Assembly: GCF_002632755.1 (NCBI RefSeq) | Contig: NZ_NJAK01000001.1 | Coordinates: forward strand, 1-64,000 | Direction: 5' to 3' | Origin: Xenorhabdus ishibashii | Lineage (GTDB): Bacteria; Pseudomonadota; Gammaproteobacteria; Enterobacterales; Enterobacteriaceae | Length of the DNA stretch: 64,000 nt | Part shown: positions 9,699-17,634 of the stretch, in pieces | Numbering within the stretch: the first letter of the stretch is position 1 | Layout: each line of letters opens with the position of its first letter | Notes under the pieces: generated by a model | What the model saw: the letters and a program-made list of their open reading frames with translations, nothing else | Told to the model about the DNA's origin: nothing | The model's database searches: none | Position numbers and translations under genes: made by a program

Positions 9699-9864
9699 GC
9701 TCTCCCTGCGTAGGTGTATTCTTTAGTGAATCGGCTTAATGGCATGGTGCACGGGGTGTGATAACCATCACGGACAAAGGTCACGCGATTAAAGGCGACT
9801 GACAGCACTTGTACGGCTTCCCCGTTCTTATGGGTGTAATAGTCATGGGGGCTGGGTTACGCAT
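9695..9864 (-). pseudogene. DUF4222-like small protein (frameshifted)
   Basis: The downstream frame reads HDYYTHKNGEAVQVLS ... VRDGYHTPC, the pattern of DUF4222 proteins, but has no in-frame start. The ATG at 9864 (MRNPAP) joins it if one base is added to the five-G run at 9847-9851. The corrected gene would be about 56 residues, start 8 bases inside the Icd-like gene, and end with an ATGA overlap with the next gene. This is the fourth homopolymer contraction seen in the island. Confidence 0.6.
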
Positions 9865-10105
9865 GATTCACCCCCTGAACGGTAGACATATCGCTACAGT
9901 TGAAAGGAGTATCGATACCGATATCCCATGCTTGACGGGAAACGAATATCAGCGAGGACATGCCAGCCAGTAGACGGGCTTCAACTTCACTATCCGCCAG
10001 CACAGTGATAAGGCGCGCCGGATGAATATCCACCAATCGCTGAGTGCCTGATGCAATTAGGAATGTAAATTTAAGGCGAGTTTGGTTATGCTGTGGGGTA
10101 TCCAT
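9857..10105 (-). CDS. Icd-like (host cell division inhibitor-like) small protein
   Basis: An 82-residue protein from the ATG at 10105 (MDTPQHNQTRLKFTFLI). The segment ADSEVEARLLAGMSSLIFVSRQ matches the conserved C-terminal part of Icd-like/Ash-linked small proteins of P1- and P4-type elements (pattern D-x-E-x-E-A-R-x-x-L). In P1, icd follows the C4 antisense RNA and precedes ant. A GGAG-type site precedes the start. A second Icd-like gene occurs in the outer prophage at 29477-29647. Confidence 0.6.
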   Translation of the reverse strand: MDTPQHNQTRLKFTFLIASGTQRLVDIHPARLITVLADSEVEARLLAGMSSLIFVSRQAWDIGIDTPFNCSDMSTVQGVNHA

Positions 10106-11020
10106 AGCGTAAGACTCCTTTACGTTTTTGGTTAGACGCCTCGATAGTGTTGTAGCACTTCGGGGCGTTGTTGTTTTTGGTCTACACTTGTCATACACTT
10201 GATGTATAAGTCCAATATAAACAGGAGTAAACCAAGTGTCAACCATTAAAATATCAGGAAAGGGAAATAAGCAAATCGCGTTAAGAGTAGAACCATCCCT
10301 TGAGCAAGGAATAAAAGCAGCGTTAGCCCAAGATGGTGACGCTTCTGTATCTGCATGGATAAAGAGAATTATCCGTAAAGAGTTGCAATCTCGCGGCATT
10401 GAACAATAACTAACCGACCGACAATAAGTCCGGTGGTTAACCGAATGAATATCTTTCACTTGGTTGACTGACTCGAAATAATCATAGTAGTTAACCAATT
10501 GATTTATCTCATGACGCAAAGACGCGTGATCCCAAAGGGTAGCATTCGCCGTGCTATCCTTTTCTTTTTGCACTCCACTAAATGATGACTGCAAAGTTTG
10601 CGCGTCGCTAAATGATACGCGCATATTATGACCAGACTGCATATTTGCAGTGCGATTAGATATCAATGGGTTAAGCAGCCACCCCGAAATAATCGGGGAG
10701 CCTCCCAAACTACGACCAAACGCCAATCTGACGGTCAGCGGGGAAATCAATGAGTTACTGAGGTGTCCGAAAATATTCGCATACCCATCAGCGAAATATT
10801 TCTCCGATTGGAACTGAGCGAAAAGTTTCTCTGAGTGACCAGCCAAAGTGAGGACTACGGTATTCTTCGAGGTCACTGAGTTAATGACCTCGGTAACGGG
10901 ACTCCTTAAACTAAAGGAATTCCTATAGTTAATTTTTCCCCGACTTGAGGTTAATTGTTCAATATTTGGTCTTTGATTCCCCCGTTTCGGGGGAACAGAG
11001 AGTGCTTTATGACCGCTCAT
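9857..11020 (-). CDS. Uncertain long ORF coupled to the Rha-like gene
   Basis: From the ATG at 11020 (MSGHKALSVPPKRG), with a strong GGAGG 8 bases upstream that overlaps the end of the Rha-like gene, an open frame runs to 9857. The first roughly 200 residues could be a real protein. The part opposite 10236-10409 is antisense to a convincing plus-strand gene, and the end is the Icd-like protein. I suspect the real product stops earlier, perhaps through an unseen frameshift near 10430. No family recognised. Confidence 0.35.
   Translation of the reverse strand: MSGHKALSVPPKRGNQRPNIEQLTSSRGKINYRNSFSLRSPVTEVINSVTSKNTVVLTLAGHSEKLFAQFQSEKYFADGYANIFGHLSNSLISPLTVRLAFGRSLGGSPIISGWLLNPLISNRTANMQSGHNMRVSFSDAQTLQSSFSGVQKEKDSTANATLWDHASLRHEINQLVNYYDYFESVNQVKDIHSVNHRTYCRSVSYCSMPRDCNSLRIILFIHADTEASPSWANAAFIPCSRDGSTLNAICLFPFPDILMVDTWFTPVYIGLIHQVYDKCRPKTTTPRSATTLSRRLTKNVKESYAMDTPQHNQTRLKFTFLIASGTQRLVDIHPARLITVLADSEVEARLLAGMSSLIFVSRQAWDIGIDTPFNCSDMSTVQGVNHA
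10135..10169. other. Hairpin in the Icd-like leader
   Basis: GACGCC at 10135-10140 pairs with GGCGTT at 10164-10169, with further inner pairing (GTG/CAC). Similar stems precede icd-like genes in P1/P4-type elements, where the leader is a target of C4-type antisense control. That role is inferred; only the inverted repeat is seen. Confidence 0.35.
10183..10207 (+). promoter_or_regulatory. Operator-like repeats upstream of the RHH gene
   Basis: TACACTTG occurs at 10183-10190 and 10194-10201, an 11-bp phase, and the second copy lies within the palindrome ATACA-N5-TGTAT (10193-10207). Ribbon-helix-helix repressors bind tandem half-sites about one helical turn apart, so this is a likely autoregulatory site for the gene starting at 10236. 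Confidence 0.5.
10236..10409 (+). CDS. Arc-like ribbon-helix-helix DNA-binding protein
   Basis: A 57-residue protein from GTG at 10236, preceded by AGGAG. The sequence KQIALRVEPSLEQGIK followed by SVSAWIKRIIRKEL fits a beta strand plus two helices of the RHH fold (strand, then helix with conserved small residues, then SxxxWIxxxI). It is divergent from the int/alpA side and reads against the main operon, a usual place for an island repressor. It could be the master repressor (Stl-like role), which is inference. Confidence 0.7.
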   Translation: MSTIKISGKGNKQIALRVEPSLEQGIKAALAQDGDASVSAWIKRIIRKELQSRGIEQ

Positions 11021-11024
11021 CAAA

Positions 11025-11714
11025 TTAGCCTCCAATGCGCCCTGTAGGGTTCATTAGTGTTGCGAACAGCTCAATACGGCGGCTTACTTCCCTCAGTGCT
11101 TGTGTTGGTGATTGCCCTGCATTCCTTGCATCTTGAAAAGCAGCCTGTTCAATCTTCTGAATACAGACAAGTAATCCTAACTGTTGCTCATCTGCGTTCT
11201 GGCGTTCACCATCCAGTAAACCCGCAAAGCGATTCTCAGTACGAGCAAGGTTGATGTAATGGTGACGTTCTGCGCCCAGATCACGTAAAGCATCACGGGA
11301 TTCATGATAGTTAGGCAGATATTCACGACGTATAGGTTCAGCAGCTCGCTTCTTAGCAAAGGCTTTTGTTACATCCAGCTTAAACTGAACCATCAGATCA
11401 TGATCACGCCCTCTAATAAGTCGGCACATAAAGTCGAACTGGTCTTCATTGAGCAAGGCGTATTTATGCTTACGTTCACCAAGTTGCTCAGTATTTAATC
11501 GCTCCGTTTGAAACGGAAGGATTCCAAACTGCCTTAAATTCTTAGTGTTCTTCCTAATTAATTCATAAAGGCTCTTATGCTGAATTCCGATGCGCTTAGC
11601 AAACAGGCGTGAATCAATTCTCGATTCAGTTCTATGCTGAACCAAAATAAGCTCTTGGCTGTTTTCAGTGTGAGCAAGTCCCTGACCATTTAAGGCCATA
11701 TTTTTAGATGTCAT
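11025..11714 (-). CDS. Rha-family regulator (pRha domain)
   Basis: A 229-residue protein. The N-terminal half (SRIDSRLFAKRIGIQHKSLYELIRKN ... LNEDQFDFMCRLIRGRD) is the pRha domain with a winged-helix start and the typical NEDQ..F..LIRG motif. The C-terminal half is helical and Arg/Glu rich. Rha proteins regulate phage and satellite gene expression, and are common next to alpA in P4-like islands. It is coupled to the gene downstream at 11020. Confidence 0.75.
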   Translation of the reverse strand: MTSKNMALNGQGLAHTENSQELILVQHRTESRIDSRLFAKRIGIQHKSLYELIRKNTKNLRQFGILPFQTERLNTEQLGERKHKYALLNEDQFDFMCRLIRGRDHDLMVQFKLDVTKAFAKKRAAEPIRREYLPNYHESRDALRDLGAERHHYINLARTENRFAGLLDGERQNADEQQLGLLVCIQKIEQAAFQDARNAGQSPTQALREVSRRIELFATLMNPTGRIGG

Positions 11715-11732
11715 ATTTCTACCCTGTCTTAA

Positions 11733-12014
11733 TTAATTTGATTTTCGGCTATAGGGGTTATTTACGTTCTCTACTGTTGGAGGATTACGTACCCACCACA
11801 AAACATCACTTAATAACCATGAGACGGAATTACGCCCCAATGGAACGCGTTTAGGAAATTTACCTTCTTCCTCTAATACCCAACGACGAGAACGCGATAA
11901 ACTGGAAAGATGCTCACATTCTTTTTCCCTGATTCGACGATCATATTTCTCGCCATACTCATTTAAAATTGATTGTCGTTCTTGTGGTGTCGGTGATGTA
12001 AACTTCATTGCCAT
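11733..12014 (-). CDS. AlpA-like transcriptional regulator (second copy)
   Basis: A 93-residue protein with the AlpA pattern: LSSLSRSRRWVLEEEGKFPKRVPLGRNSVSWLLSDVLWW, that is a helix-turn-helix, FPK/R, and a GRxxxxWxxSDVxxW segment. AlpA controls excision and early gene expression in PICIs of Gram-negative bacteria. It is paralogous to the 74-residue AlpA at 12083-12307 and separated from it by a terminator. Confidence 0.75.
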   Translation of the reverse strand: MAMKFTSPTPQERQSILNEYGEKYDRRIREKECEHLSSLSRSRRWVLEEEGKFPKRVPLGRNSVSWLLSDVLWWVRNPPTVENVNNPYSRKSN

Positions 12015-12031
12015 ATTTTTATATTCTCCAA

Positions 12032-12054
12032 AAACAAAAACCCCGCGAGCGAGG
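12032..12054 (-). terminator. Intrinsic terminator between the two alpA-like genes
   Basis: Minus-strand stem CCTCG-CTCG-CGGGG followed by a TTTTTG run. It would separate transcription of the int-proximal AlpA gene from upstream transcription. Note that it lies downstream of the second AlpA copy's promoter region, so it probably ends transcripts reading in the minus direction from int. Confidence 0.55.
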
Positions 12055-12082
12055 TTATTATTAATTTAAATGATGTTTAATT

Positions 12083-12307
12083 TTATTCTGGCTTCCAAGT
12101 GCCTTTTATCCATGCCTGAATTTCAGACAATCGATAAACTTTAGTTTGTGGACCTATCGTTATTTTTAAAGGAAACTTGCCATTTTTTTCAAGATATGAC
12201 CTGTGTCTTCTTCCTAATGAGGTTAACCATTCACACTCTTCTTCTCTAATTAGTCTATCAAGTTCATCTGAATATTCTAATTCTTCACGAGTGAATATAT
12301 GTATCAT
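12083..12307 (-). CDS. AlpA-like transcriptional regulator
   Basis: A 74-residue protein with CEWLTSLGRRHRSYLEKNGKFPLKITIGPQT and VYRLSEIQAWIKG, the AlpA/HTH_17 pattern. Its start overlaps the end of the integrase gene by 23 bases, so it is translated from the int transcript. This int-alpA pair is a hallmark of Gram-negative PICIs and P4-like islands. Confidence 0.8.
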   Translation of the reverse strand: MIHIFTREELEYSDELDRLIREEECEWLTSLGRRHRSYLEKNGKFPLKITIGPQTKVYRLSEIQAWIKGTWKPE

Positions 12308-13511
12308 TTTCTATTTCCTCCTCAATTAAAGAGTCTAAATAATTCACCCACCAGTAGAGTGCATTTCTTTTTTGTTCAATATATTGACTTCGATTATATA
12401 TTCCAGAGACTCCATTGAGTGAATGGCCTAATAGTTGTTCAACCACGTTATGTTCAAATCCGTTATCACTGAGTATGGTAGCAAACACTCTTCGTATATC
12501 GTGCGCTGTCCACTTTTCTTTGTGGTTTAATCTTTTCCATATTTTCGCAATAGTCACACTTGCCGTACATTGTTTGACATCAAAGCCAATGACATATTCT
12601 CTCTTTTTTGTTGATTGGTTCAATAACAACAACCAGTTTTTAAAATTACTGGGGATCGGTCTGATTATTTCCCTGCCATTTTTACTGTGCTCTGGCGGCA
12701 CTCTCCATATATTGTTTGAAAAATCCCATTCATCCCATTTCGATAGACGTATTTCGGAAAGCCTACACCCAAAAACGATTAAAAACCGAAGAATAATTCT
12801 GTTTTCGTGAGACATAATGTGGTTATCATATTCTTTATTTATATAGAGCCATACATCACGTAATTCATCATTAGTTAACACTCTGTCTCTTCTATTAGCT
12901 TTTTCACCCACATCACCAACATCCAAATCATCTATCTCATGGCTAATTGCATATTTTCTTACTCGGCAAAATTTCAATGCCTGTTGTGAGATTTTCAAAA
13001 GAGATCCCGCTTGCACTGGTGCATTCTCTTTAATTTTATCAAAGCATCTAATCCACATTGATAATGTGCATTCATTTAATGGAATATTTCCAATCTCTGA
13101 GTAAATATGTTTAGAAAAACAACCTCTAATATAGATTGCTGCTTTTCGTTTATTGGTGGCATAATTATTGAGCCAATATTCTATGGCATCTTTCACGGTG
13201 ACAGGTTTTAACGTATCTTCTTTTATTATTTTTATTTGTATTCGTGGATCTTTCCCTTTAGCTAACCATGCCCTGCATTTATCTCTTTGCTCTCTTGCAA
13301 CTTTAAGGCTTAAATCGGGGTATTTACCCAATGTTAACCATATCGGCGCACTTTCACGCCCATACAGGCGGTAGAAGAAAACAAAGCTGATTGTCCCTTG
13401 TTTACTTAATCTGATTGATAACCCGTTCCCGTCCGCTATCGTCTGCTGTTTTTCAACAGGTTTACCGTACAAGGATTTGAGCTTTTTATCACTGAGCTTG
13501 TTTACAGCCAT
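12285..13511 (-). CDS. Tyrosine integrase of the island (P4 type)
   Basis: A 408-residue integrase. N-terminal Arm-binding domain (MAVNKLSDKKLKSLYGK), a catalytic Arg in FGCRLSEIRLSKW, HDIRR as the H-x-x-R box, LLGHSL, and a C-terminal Tyr in GIYNRSQY. It sits at the right end of the island, about 150 bases from the point where the prophage terL reading breaks off, as expected for an integrase next to its att site. Confidence 0.92.
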   Translation of the reverse strand: MAVNKLSDKKLKSLYGKPVEKQQTIADGNGLSIRLSKQGTISFVFFYRLYGRESAPIWLTLGKYPDLSLKVAREQRDKCRAWLAKGKDPRIQIKIIKEDTLKPVTVKDAIEYWLNNYATNKRKAAIYIRGCFSKHIYSEIGNIPLNECTLSMWIRCFDKIKENAPVQAGSLLKISQQALKFCRVRKYAISHEIDDLDVGDVGEKANRRDRVLTNDELRDVWLYINKEYDNHIMSHENRIILRFLIVFGCRLSEIRLSKWDEWDFSNNIWRVPPEHSKNGREIIRPIPSNFKNWLLLLNQSTKKREYVIGFDVKQCTASVTIAKIWKRLNHKEKWTAHDIRRVFATILSDNGFEHNVVEQLLGHSLNGVSGIYNRSQYIEQKRNALYWWVNYLDSLIEEEIENDTYIHS

Positions 13512-13619
13512 CTACTAAACCTTTTCATTTTGCAATACACATTGCAATACGCAGAGAGGTGCAACAATCCACAAACACCAAAACGAATGAAAACACAAAA
13601 AATGGATTTATTTTTGTTT

Positions 13620-13695
13620 TTCATGAAATTATAAACAACATGAGCACATGTAATCCCATGTCATTTACAAAGTTTATATGCTTGGTGAAGAAATT
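13620..13695. other. Island/prophage junction (att region) inside terL
   Basis: The prophage TerL reads VSARHNFFTKHIN and then changes to unrelated residues (FVNDMGLHV...) and stops at 13621. Related large terminases continue with a NIWV-like segment here. The crossover probably lies within about 13660-13690, 150-180 bases upstream of the island integrase start. The other att copy should be left of the window. Confidence 0.7.
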
Positions 13696-14688
13696 GTGCC
13701 GCGCTGAGACCTGTTCTTTGGCTTTTTTCGCCAACCGGCGCAGATCATCCCAGCGTTTGCAGATGCCCAATCCGGGGTTGGCTTTCTGCCAGACGGTTTC
13801 ATCAAACGGGTCGTCGTCTTTGTCGAGGGTGTAGATAATGCCGAAGAAAGTGTCATCGTCCACCTGACCGCGCAGCACCTTGACGGCGTAGTCGCGCAGC
13901 TCGTAACAGATACCTTCCTTATTGAATCCCGCTGTAGTGATGCCGAACAGCAATGATTGCAACCGGGCACCGGTGGCGGTTTCCAGTACGTCCCACACAT
14001 CGCGGGTCTTGTGGGCGTGCAGCTCATCGACAATGCCGCAATGGATATTAAGGCCGTCAAGGTTGTTGGCATCACTGGACAGTGGCTCAAACTTGGACGC
14101 CGATTGTTCCTGATAAATTGCCAGCTTATTAAACTCAAACAACCTGCCCAAAGTGGATTTGGCTTGTTTGATCATGTTCTTGGCATCCTCAAACACAATC
14201 CGCGCCTGATCACGGGTCGTTGCCGCCGAATAGACTTCCGCCCCGCCCTCACTGTCCGCCCCTGTCATGTACAACCCGATGCCGGAGGATAAGGTCGATT
14301 TGGCATTTTTGCGTGCCACTTCGTTATAGGCGGTGCGAAAACGGCGCACCATCACCGGTCGTCCGCTGCCATCATTGCGTAGGACGGTTTCGCCAGTCTG
14401 TTCATCAATCAGCGGACGGACAAAGCCAAAGATATTGATGAGAATAAAGACATGCCAGTCCATCAGCTCAATGGGCTGGCCTGCCAGCGCCCCCTTGACG
14501 TGGGGCACGAATTTGTAAAAGTTCAGGATATGCTGGGCACGGGGTTCACTGAATATAATGCCTCGTTCCTTGCCCGTTTTCAGGTCATTCAGGAACCGCT
14601 GACAGGCGAGTCTTACCAGTTCCCCTGCGACAATCTCACCTGCCACGACCCGTTCGGCGTAGCGAATGCCGTCAGATACTTTTGCCAT
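13621..14688 (-). pseudogene. Terminase large subunit of the outer prophage, truncated by the island
   Basis: N-terminal about 335 residues of a HK97-type TerL. Walker A-like NEVARKNAKS near residue 127 and Walker B CGIVDEL near 215 are present, but the nuclease domain is missing. The last about 17 residues are encoded by island-side DNA. It is different in sequence from the island TerL at 1-1158. Such a truncation should block packaging by the prophage unless the island excises precisely. Confidence 0.88.
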
Positions 14689-14689
14689 A

Positions 14690-15151
14690 CTAATCTCTCA
14701 TCTGTAGAAATTCAGCCAGCGGATCCACTTTGTCTTCCCCTGCCATGTTGACCTTGGAGCGGCTGGAGGGTGACATACCGAAGGCGCTGAGCATGGCGTG
14801 AATGCGTTTCCATGCATCGGCTTTCATCCCTGCCGCGGGGTGTGCTTTGATTAATCCCTGATCGGTGCGGTAGGTGTAACCTTCGTTTTCCAATGTGTCG
14901 CAGTGCGTCCGGTACTCAACGTAGGCTTCAACCAGTAACTCAAGGGCTTTGGCATCCAGACTGGTTAGCACACCGACTTTATCCAGTTCCCCAGCGATCC
15001 GCTCGTGCCAGTACCGCCCCATTTTCCCAAAATGTTTGGGGACATTGGGCACCCCTTTTCCCGGCATCGGTTCATTGGTGTTAATCGGGCGTTTTGATGG
15101 GTTACCCCTCACCAAACGCAGGTGAGTCGGGGTTGGCGGTCGTCCTGCCAT
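14690..15151 (-). CDS. Terminase small subunit of the outer prophage, P27 family
   Basis: A 153-residue protein starting at the ATG at 15151 (MAGRPPTPTHLRLVRGNPSKRP), supported by AGGAG 7 bases upstream; the longer reading lacks a ribosome site. The opening is diagnostic of P27-type small terminases. The last base lies one base before the TerL start. Distinct in sequence from the island TerS, which suits two elements with different packaging sites. Confidence 0.88.
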   Translation of the reverse strand: MAGRPPTPTHLRLVRGNPSKRPINTNEPMPGKGVPNVPKHFGKMGRYWHERIAGELDKVGVLTSLDAKALELLVEAYVEYRTHCDTLENEGYTYRTDQGLIKAHPAAGMKADAWKRIHAMLSAFGMSPSSRSKVNMAGEDKVDPLAEFLQMRD

Positions 15152-15440
15152 GTGATTTCTCCTGTAAAACGGTGCAGTTGGGGCACCCCAAAAAAAGGTT
15201 TGCATTTCGCGGCGATGTGGAAAGAGGGAAGGCGGCGGTACTCAGGGGCGAGAGGGGTAGCTATTTCACCCGCCCTCCCCCTGTGCGATTATGTCAAAGG
15301 CGAATAATTTCAAATTGAAACCAAATCATCACAGGCCTAACCTCATCGTGACCATTCCCTTTGATATGATTTCCATTGAAACTAAATGTAAATATCGCTT
15401 CCGCCCTTGAATACCCGTGATAGCTTGACTTGTCTCTCAC

Positions 15441-15791
15441 TCATTGTAGTCTTTCCGTTGCTGTCTTGCGTTTATGGCAAGGGAAGCAGAGAAGCTCCAG
15501 ATTGGTTAGCTCATCTGTTCCACCGTGCGCCTTGGGTTTGATATGGTCAACGGTTGTCCCTGTGATAGCCCTTCCCTCACGTAAGCATTGCTGGCATAAG
15601 TGTTTATCGCGAGCCTTGATTCTGGCTCTTAACTTGTCCCATTTAGAACCATAGCCGCGTGCGTGTCGGTTCTGGCCTTGCTGGTGAGTCTGCCAACCTG
15701 TGTGCAGATGGTCAGGACAGTAGCCGCTGCGATCGGTTGTTGTCTTAGGGCAACCACGCTTGCGGCAGGCTCGGGGAATACGGGGCGGCAT
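15441..15791 (-). CDS. HNH endonuclease of the outer prophage
   Basis: A 116-residue HNH nuclease: zinc-ligand Cys in MPPRIPRACRKRGCPK and LCQQCL, catalytic segment VDHIKPKAHGGTDELTNLELLC, then CHKRK. The same place relative to terS as in HK97-like phages, where it supports cos cleavage by terminase. About 235 bases between it and terS (15206-15440) hold no gene I can support; the cos site could lie there. Confidence 0.85.
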   Translation of the reverse strand: MPPRIPRACRKRGCPKTTTDRSGYCPDHLHTGWQTHQQGQNRHARGYGSKWDKLRARIKARDKHLCQQCLREGRAITGTTVDHIKPKAHGGTDELTNLELLCFPCHKRKTATERLQ

Positions 15792-15940
15792 AGTGTCACC
15801 TCATTCAGAATAATTAACTACTCAGGTTGATATAACCCCGACAAATTTCGTACTGTGGTGATATAAAATGCTGAGAAAACGTTCAGAAAGTGATTAATCG
15901 TCCAATATCCGATAATCGGACTTTGGTATTTTGACTATGA

Positions 15941-16510
15941 CTACATGGTGAGTTCCTGTTTACCGCCACCAATCAACCCAAGAGCCACCTGACCGAGGTC
16001 ATTAATCAGCTTTTCAGCCTTATTGAGGGTAATCAGGTCATCTTGTCGCTTTCTCAGTCTGCGGCCAGCATCAGAGGAATCCTCGTCAGACGCCTTTTTT
16101 GCCAAAACAAGCATGTCTTGTAGTTGTTGGATGGTAAATCCGAAGCCAGATTTCACCTCAAGATCAGTCATGTGATCGAACACCTGAGCTTGTAACTCAT
16201 AGCTATAGCTCATTGCCATCAGACAAGACTCACGCTTGGGGAATTTATATCCTGGGTAAATCTCGCCGTTCTGTTGGTTCTTTATGGGGTGTGAGAAATT
16301 TTTCGCACACCCCTCACCAAGCACTTTTGGCACCTTTTTAGTGAAATCTGAATGACGTAATTTTTTGTACTTTTTGCACGGGAACGTTAATCCCTCTGCC
16401 TCTGCTTTAGCCTTACGGTCAGCATTGATGTAATCCACCATTTCCAAGCTGGTCATGGTCGGTGCTTCTGTTACGGGAAGATTGGCTTTATTCGTTTTGA
16501 CTAATTTCAT
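15941..16510 (-). CDS. Rha/antirepressor-like phage regulatory protein
   Basis: A 189-residue protein with MTSLEMVDYINADRKAKAEAEG and KYKKLRHSDFTKKVPKVLG, then YKFPKRESCLMAMSYSYELQAQVFDHM, which follows the Rha-type antirepressor pattern (MTSLEIA..., ... RECLLMAMSYS.E....F..W). The C terminus is charged and helical. Phage regulators of this kind are frequent in the lysis-packaging interval of Morganellaceae prophages. The target is unknown. Confidence 0.65.
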   Translation of the reverse strand: MKLVKTNKANLPVTEAPTMTSLEMVDYINADRKAKAEAEGLTFPCKKYKKLRHSDFTKKVPKVLGEGCAKNFSHPIKNQQNGEIYPGYKFPKRESCLMAMSYSYELQAQVFDHMTDLEVKSGFGFTIQQLQDMLVLAKKASDEDSSDAGRRLRKRQDDLITLNKAEKLINDLGQVALGLIGGGKQELTM

Positions 16511-16667
16511 CGGGTATTTTCCTTATAGAAAGCCGAACTTGTTCACACAGAAAAACCGCCCGCAGAAATACCCTATTAATAACGGTTTTCTCAGGCTCGA
16601 CTTTCTGTAAGGCTCTGCGTTTTTATTGGTATGCGTGTGAATGCACGGTGAAATTCAGATACAAAAA

Positions 16668-16714
16668 TGCCACCATCCCGTGTGCGTTGGGTACGCGATG
16701 GGAACGAGGTGGCA
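16668..16714. other. Long nested hairpin in a 350-base gene-free stretch
   Basis: TGCCACC (16668-16674) pairs with GGTGGCA (16708-16714); inside it TCCC pairs with GGGA and GCGT with ACGC. The interval 16511-16864 has no convincing gene. The stem could be part of a small RNA or of an mRNA leader; there is no T run. Only the base pairing is seen. Confidence 0.4.
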
Positions 16715-16864
16715 GCATGGGTTATTTCTTTAACCACTCAAGGGAATGGGCAAAGAAATATTCACTTTAGTTTCAGAGGGTAACTAATTGTTAAGCATTA
16801 TTCGCTTGTTATTAGATAAATATAGAATTAAGTATTTCGCACATGTGTTTTTGAGGAGGTCGTT

Positions 16865-17266
16865 ATGCCGATAAATCCACGAGATCCATTTAGAACCAAA
16901 GACCCGCTTGTAAGAAGCAGGCGAGTTTCCTGTGCTCAAACGGTCACTACGCATTCACAGCCCCATTCTCTCGGTGCTGATATTCTTGACGTATATTTAG
17001 AGTATCTCATTGAATGTAGGTTCTTAAGTACAGATAGAACCGGAAGATTAACTATTAAAGCCACATTCGCTGACTTAGCTTATGGGTCTATTAATATGTC
17101 GAATATAGACAGATATCTATACCTGCTTGGATTTACTTCAGAGCCAACATTCAGAGGAGTTAAGTATGTACAGACCCGTTATCCGAATGTTCATAGCTTA
17201 CCCGATTATGAAAAAAACGTTTTACCTGCAATAAAACGGGCGTGGATCGCTAACCCGCCGTATTAA
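16865..17266 (+). CDS. Hypothetical prophage protein, 133 residues, plus strand
   Basis: Starts at ATG 16865 behind GGAGG (TTTTTGAGGAGGTCGTT). Sequence MPINPRDPFRTKDPL... with a middle part (DILDVYLEYLIECRFLS ... DRYLYLLGFTSEPTFRGVKYVQTRYP) that looks globular. It reads against the lysis operon and is followed by a strong terminator, so it is probably an independently expressed moron. No family recognised. Confidence 0.6.
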   Translation: MPINPRDPFRTKDPLVRSRRVSCAQTVTTHSQPHSLGADILDVYLEYLIECRFLSTDRTGRLTIKATFADLAYGSINMSNIDRYLYLLGFTSEPTFRGVKYVQTRYPNVHSLPDYEKNVLPAIKRAWIANPPY

Positions 17267-17327
17267 TTTCATGTAATTACTCATGAAATCCATAGACTAT
17301 GAGTTACCTGAAGTTAAAGCATCGCAT

Positions 17328-17371
17328 CCTGCCACCTCAGTATCATTTGCTCTGGGGTGGCAGGTTATTAT
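17328..17371. terminator. Convergent terminator between moron and lysis operon
   Basis: CCTGCCACC at 17328-17336 pairs with GGTGGCAGG at 17356-17364, extended by CAG/CTG. It lies between the ends of the plus-strand 133-residue gene and the minus-strand lysis operon and may serve both, although T runs are short. Confidence 0.55.
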
Positions 17372-17634
17372 TTGCCATCTGATTGTTGCCGATACATCAT
17401 AATCACTAAGCCGCCTTTCGTAGCTATCTTCATAGTGTGACCATCCTGTATCCGGTCAAGTTGGTATGCATCATACAGCTCGTTAACAGCTTTTTGCTTT
17501 CGCTCTTCCTTGCGGCGATTGTAATAGGCACTGACCAGTAGGCCGCCCAACCAGTTCATCGCCTTAAGCAAAATATACAGGTAACCAATTACCATGAGAC
17601 CGCCTGTCATATAGCCAATAATCATCTCACCCAT
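17368..17634 (-). CDS. Small membrane protein of the lysis cassette
   Basis: An 88-residue protein with one or two N-terminal membrane segments (MIIGYMTGGLMVIGYLYILLKAMNWLGGLLVSAYY) and a basic RRKEERKQK loop. It overlaps the end of Rz by 8 bases. The position suggests a lysis accessory or superinfection function, but I recognise no family. Confidence 0.55.
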   Translation of the reverse strand: MGEMIIGYMTGGLMVIGYLYILLKAMNWLGGLLVSAYYNRRKEERKQKAVNELYDAYQLDRIQDGHTMKIATKGGLVIMMYRQQSDGK

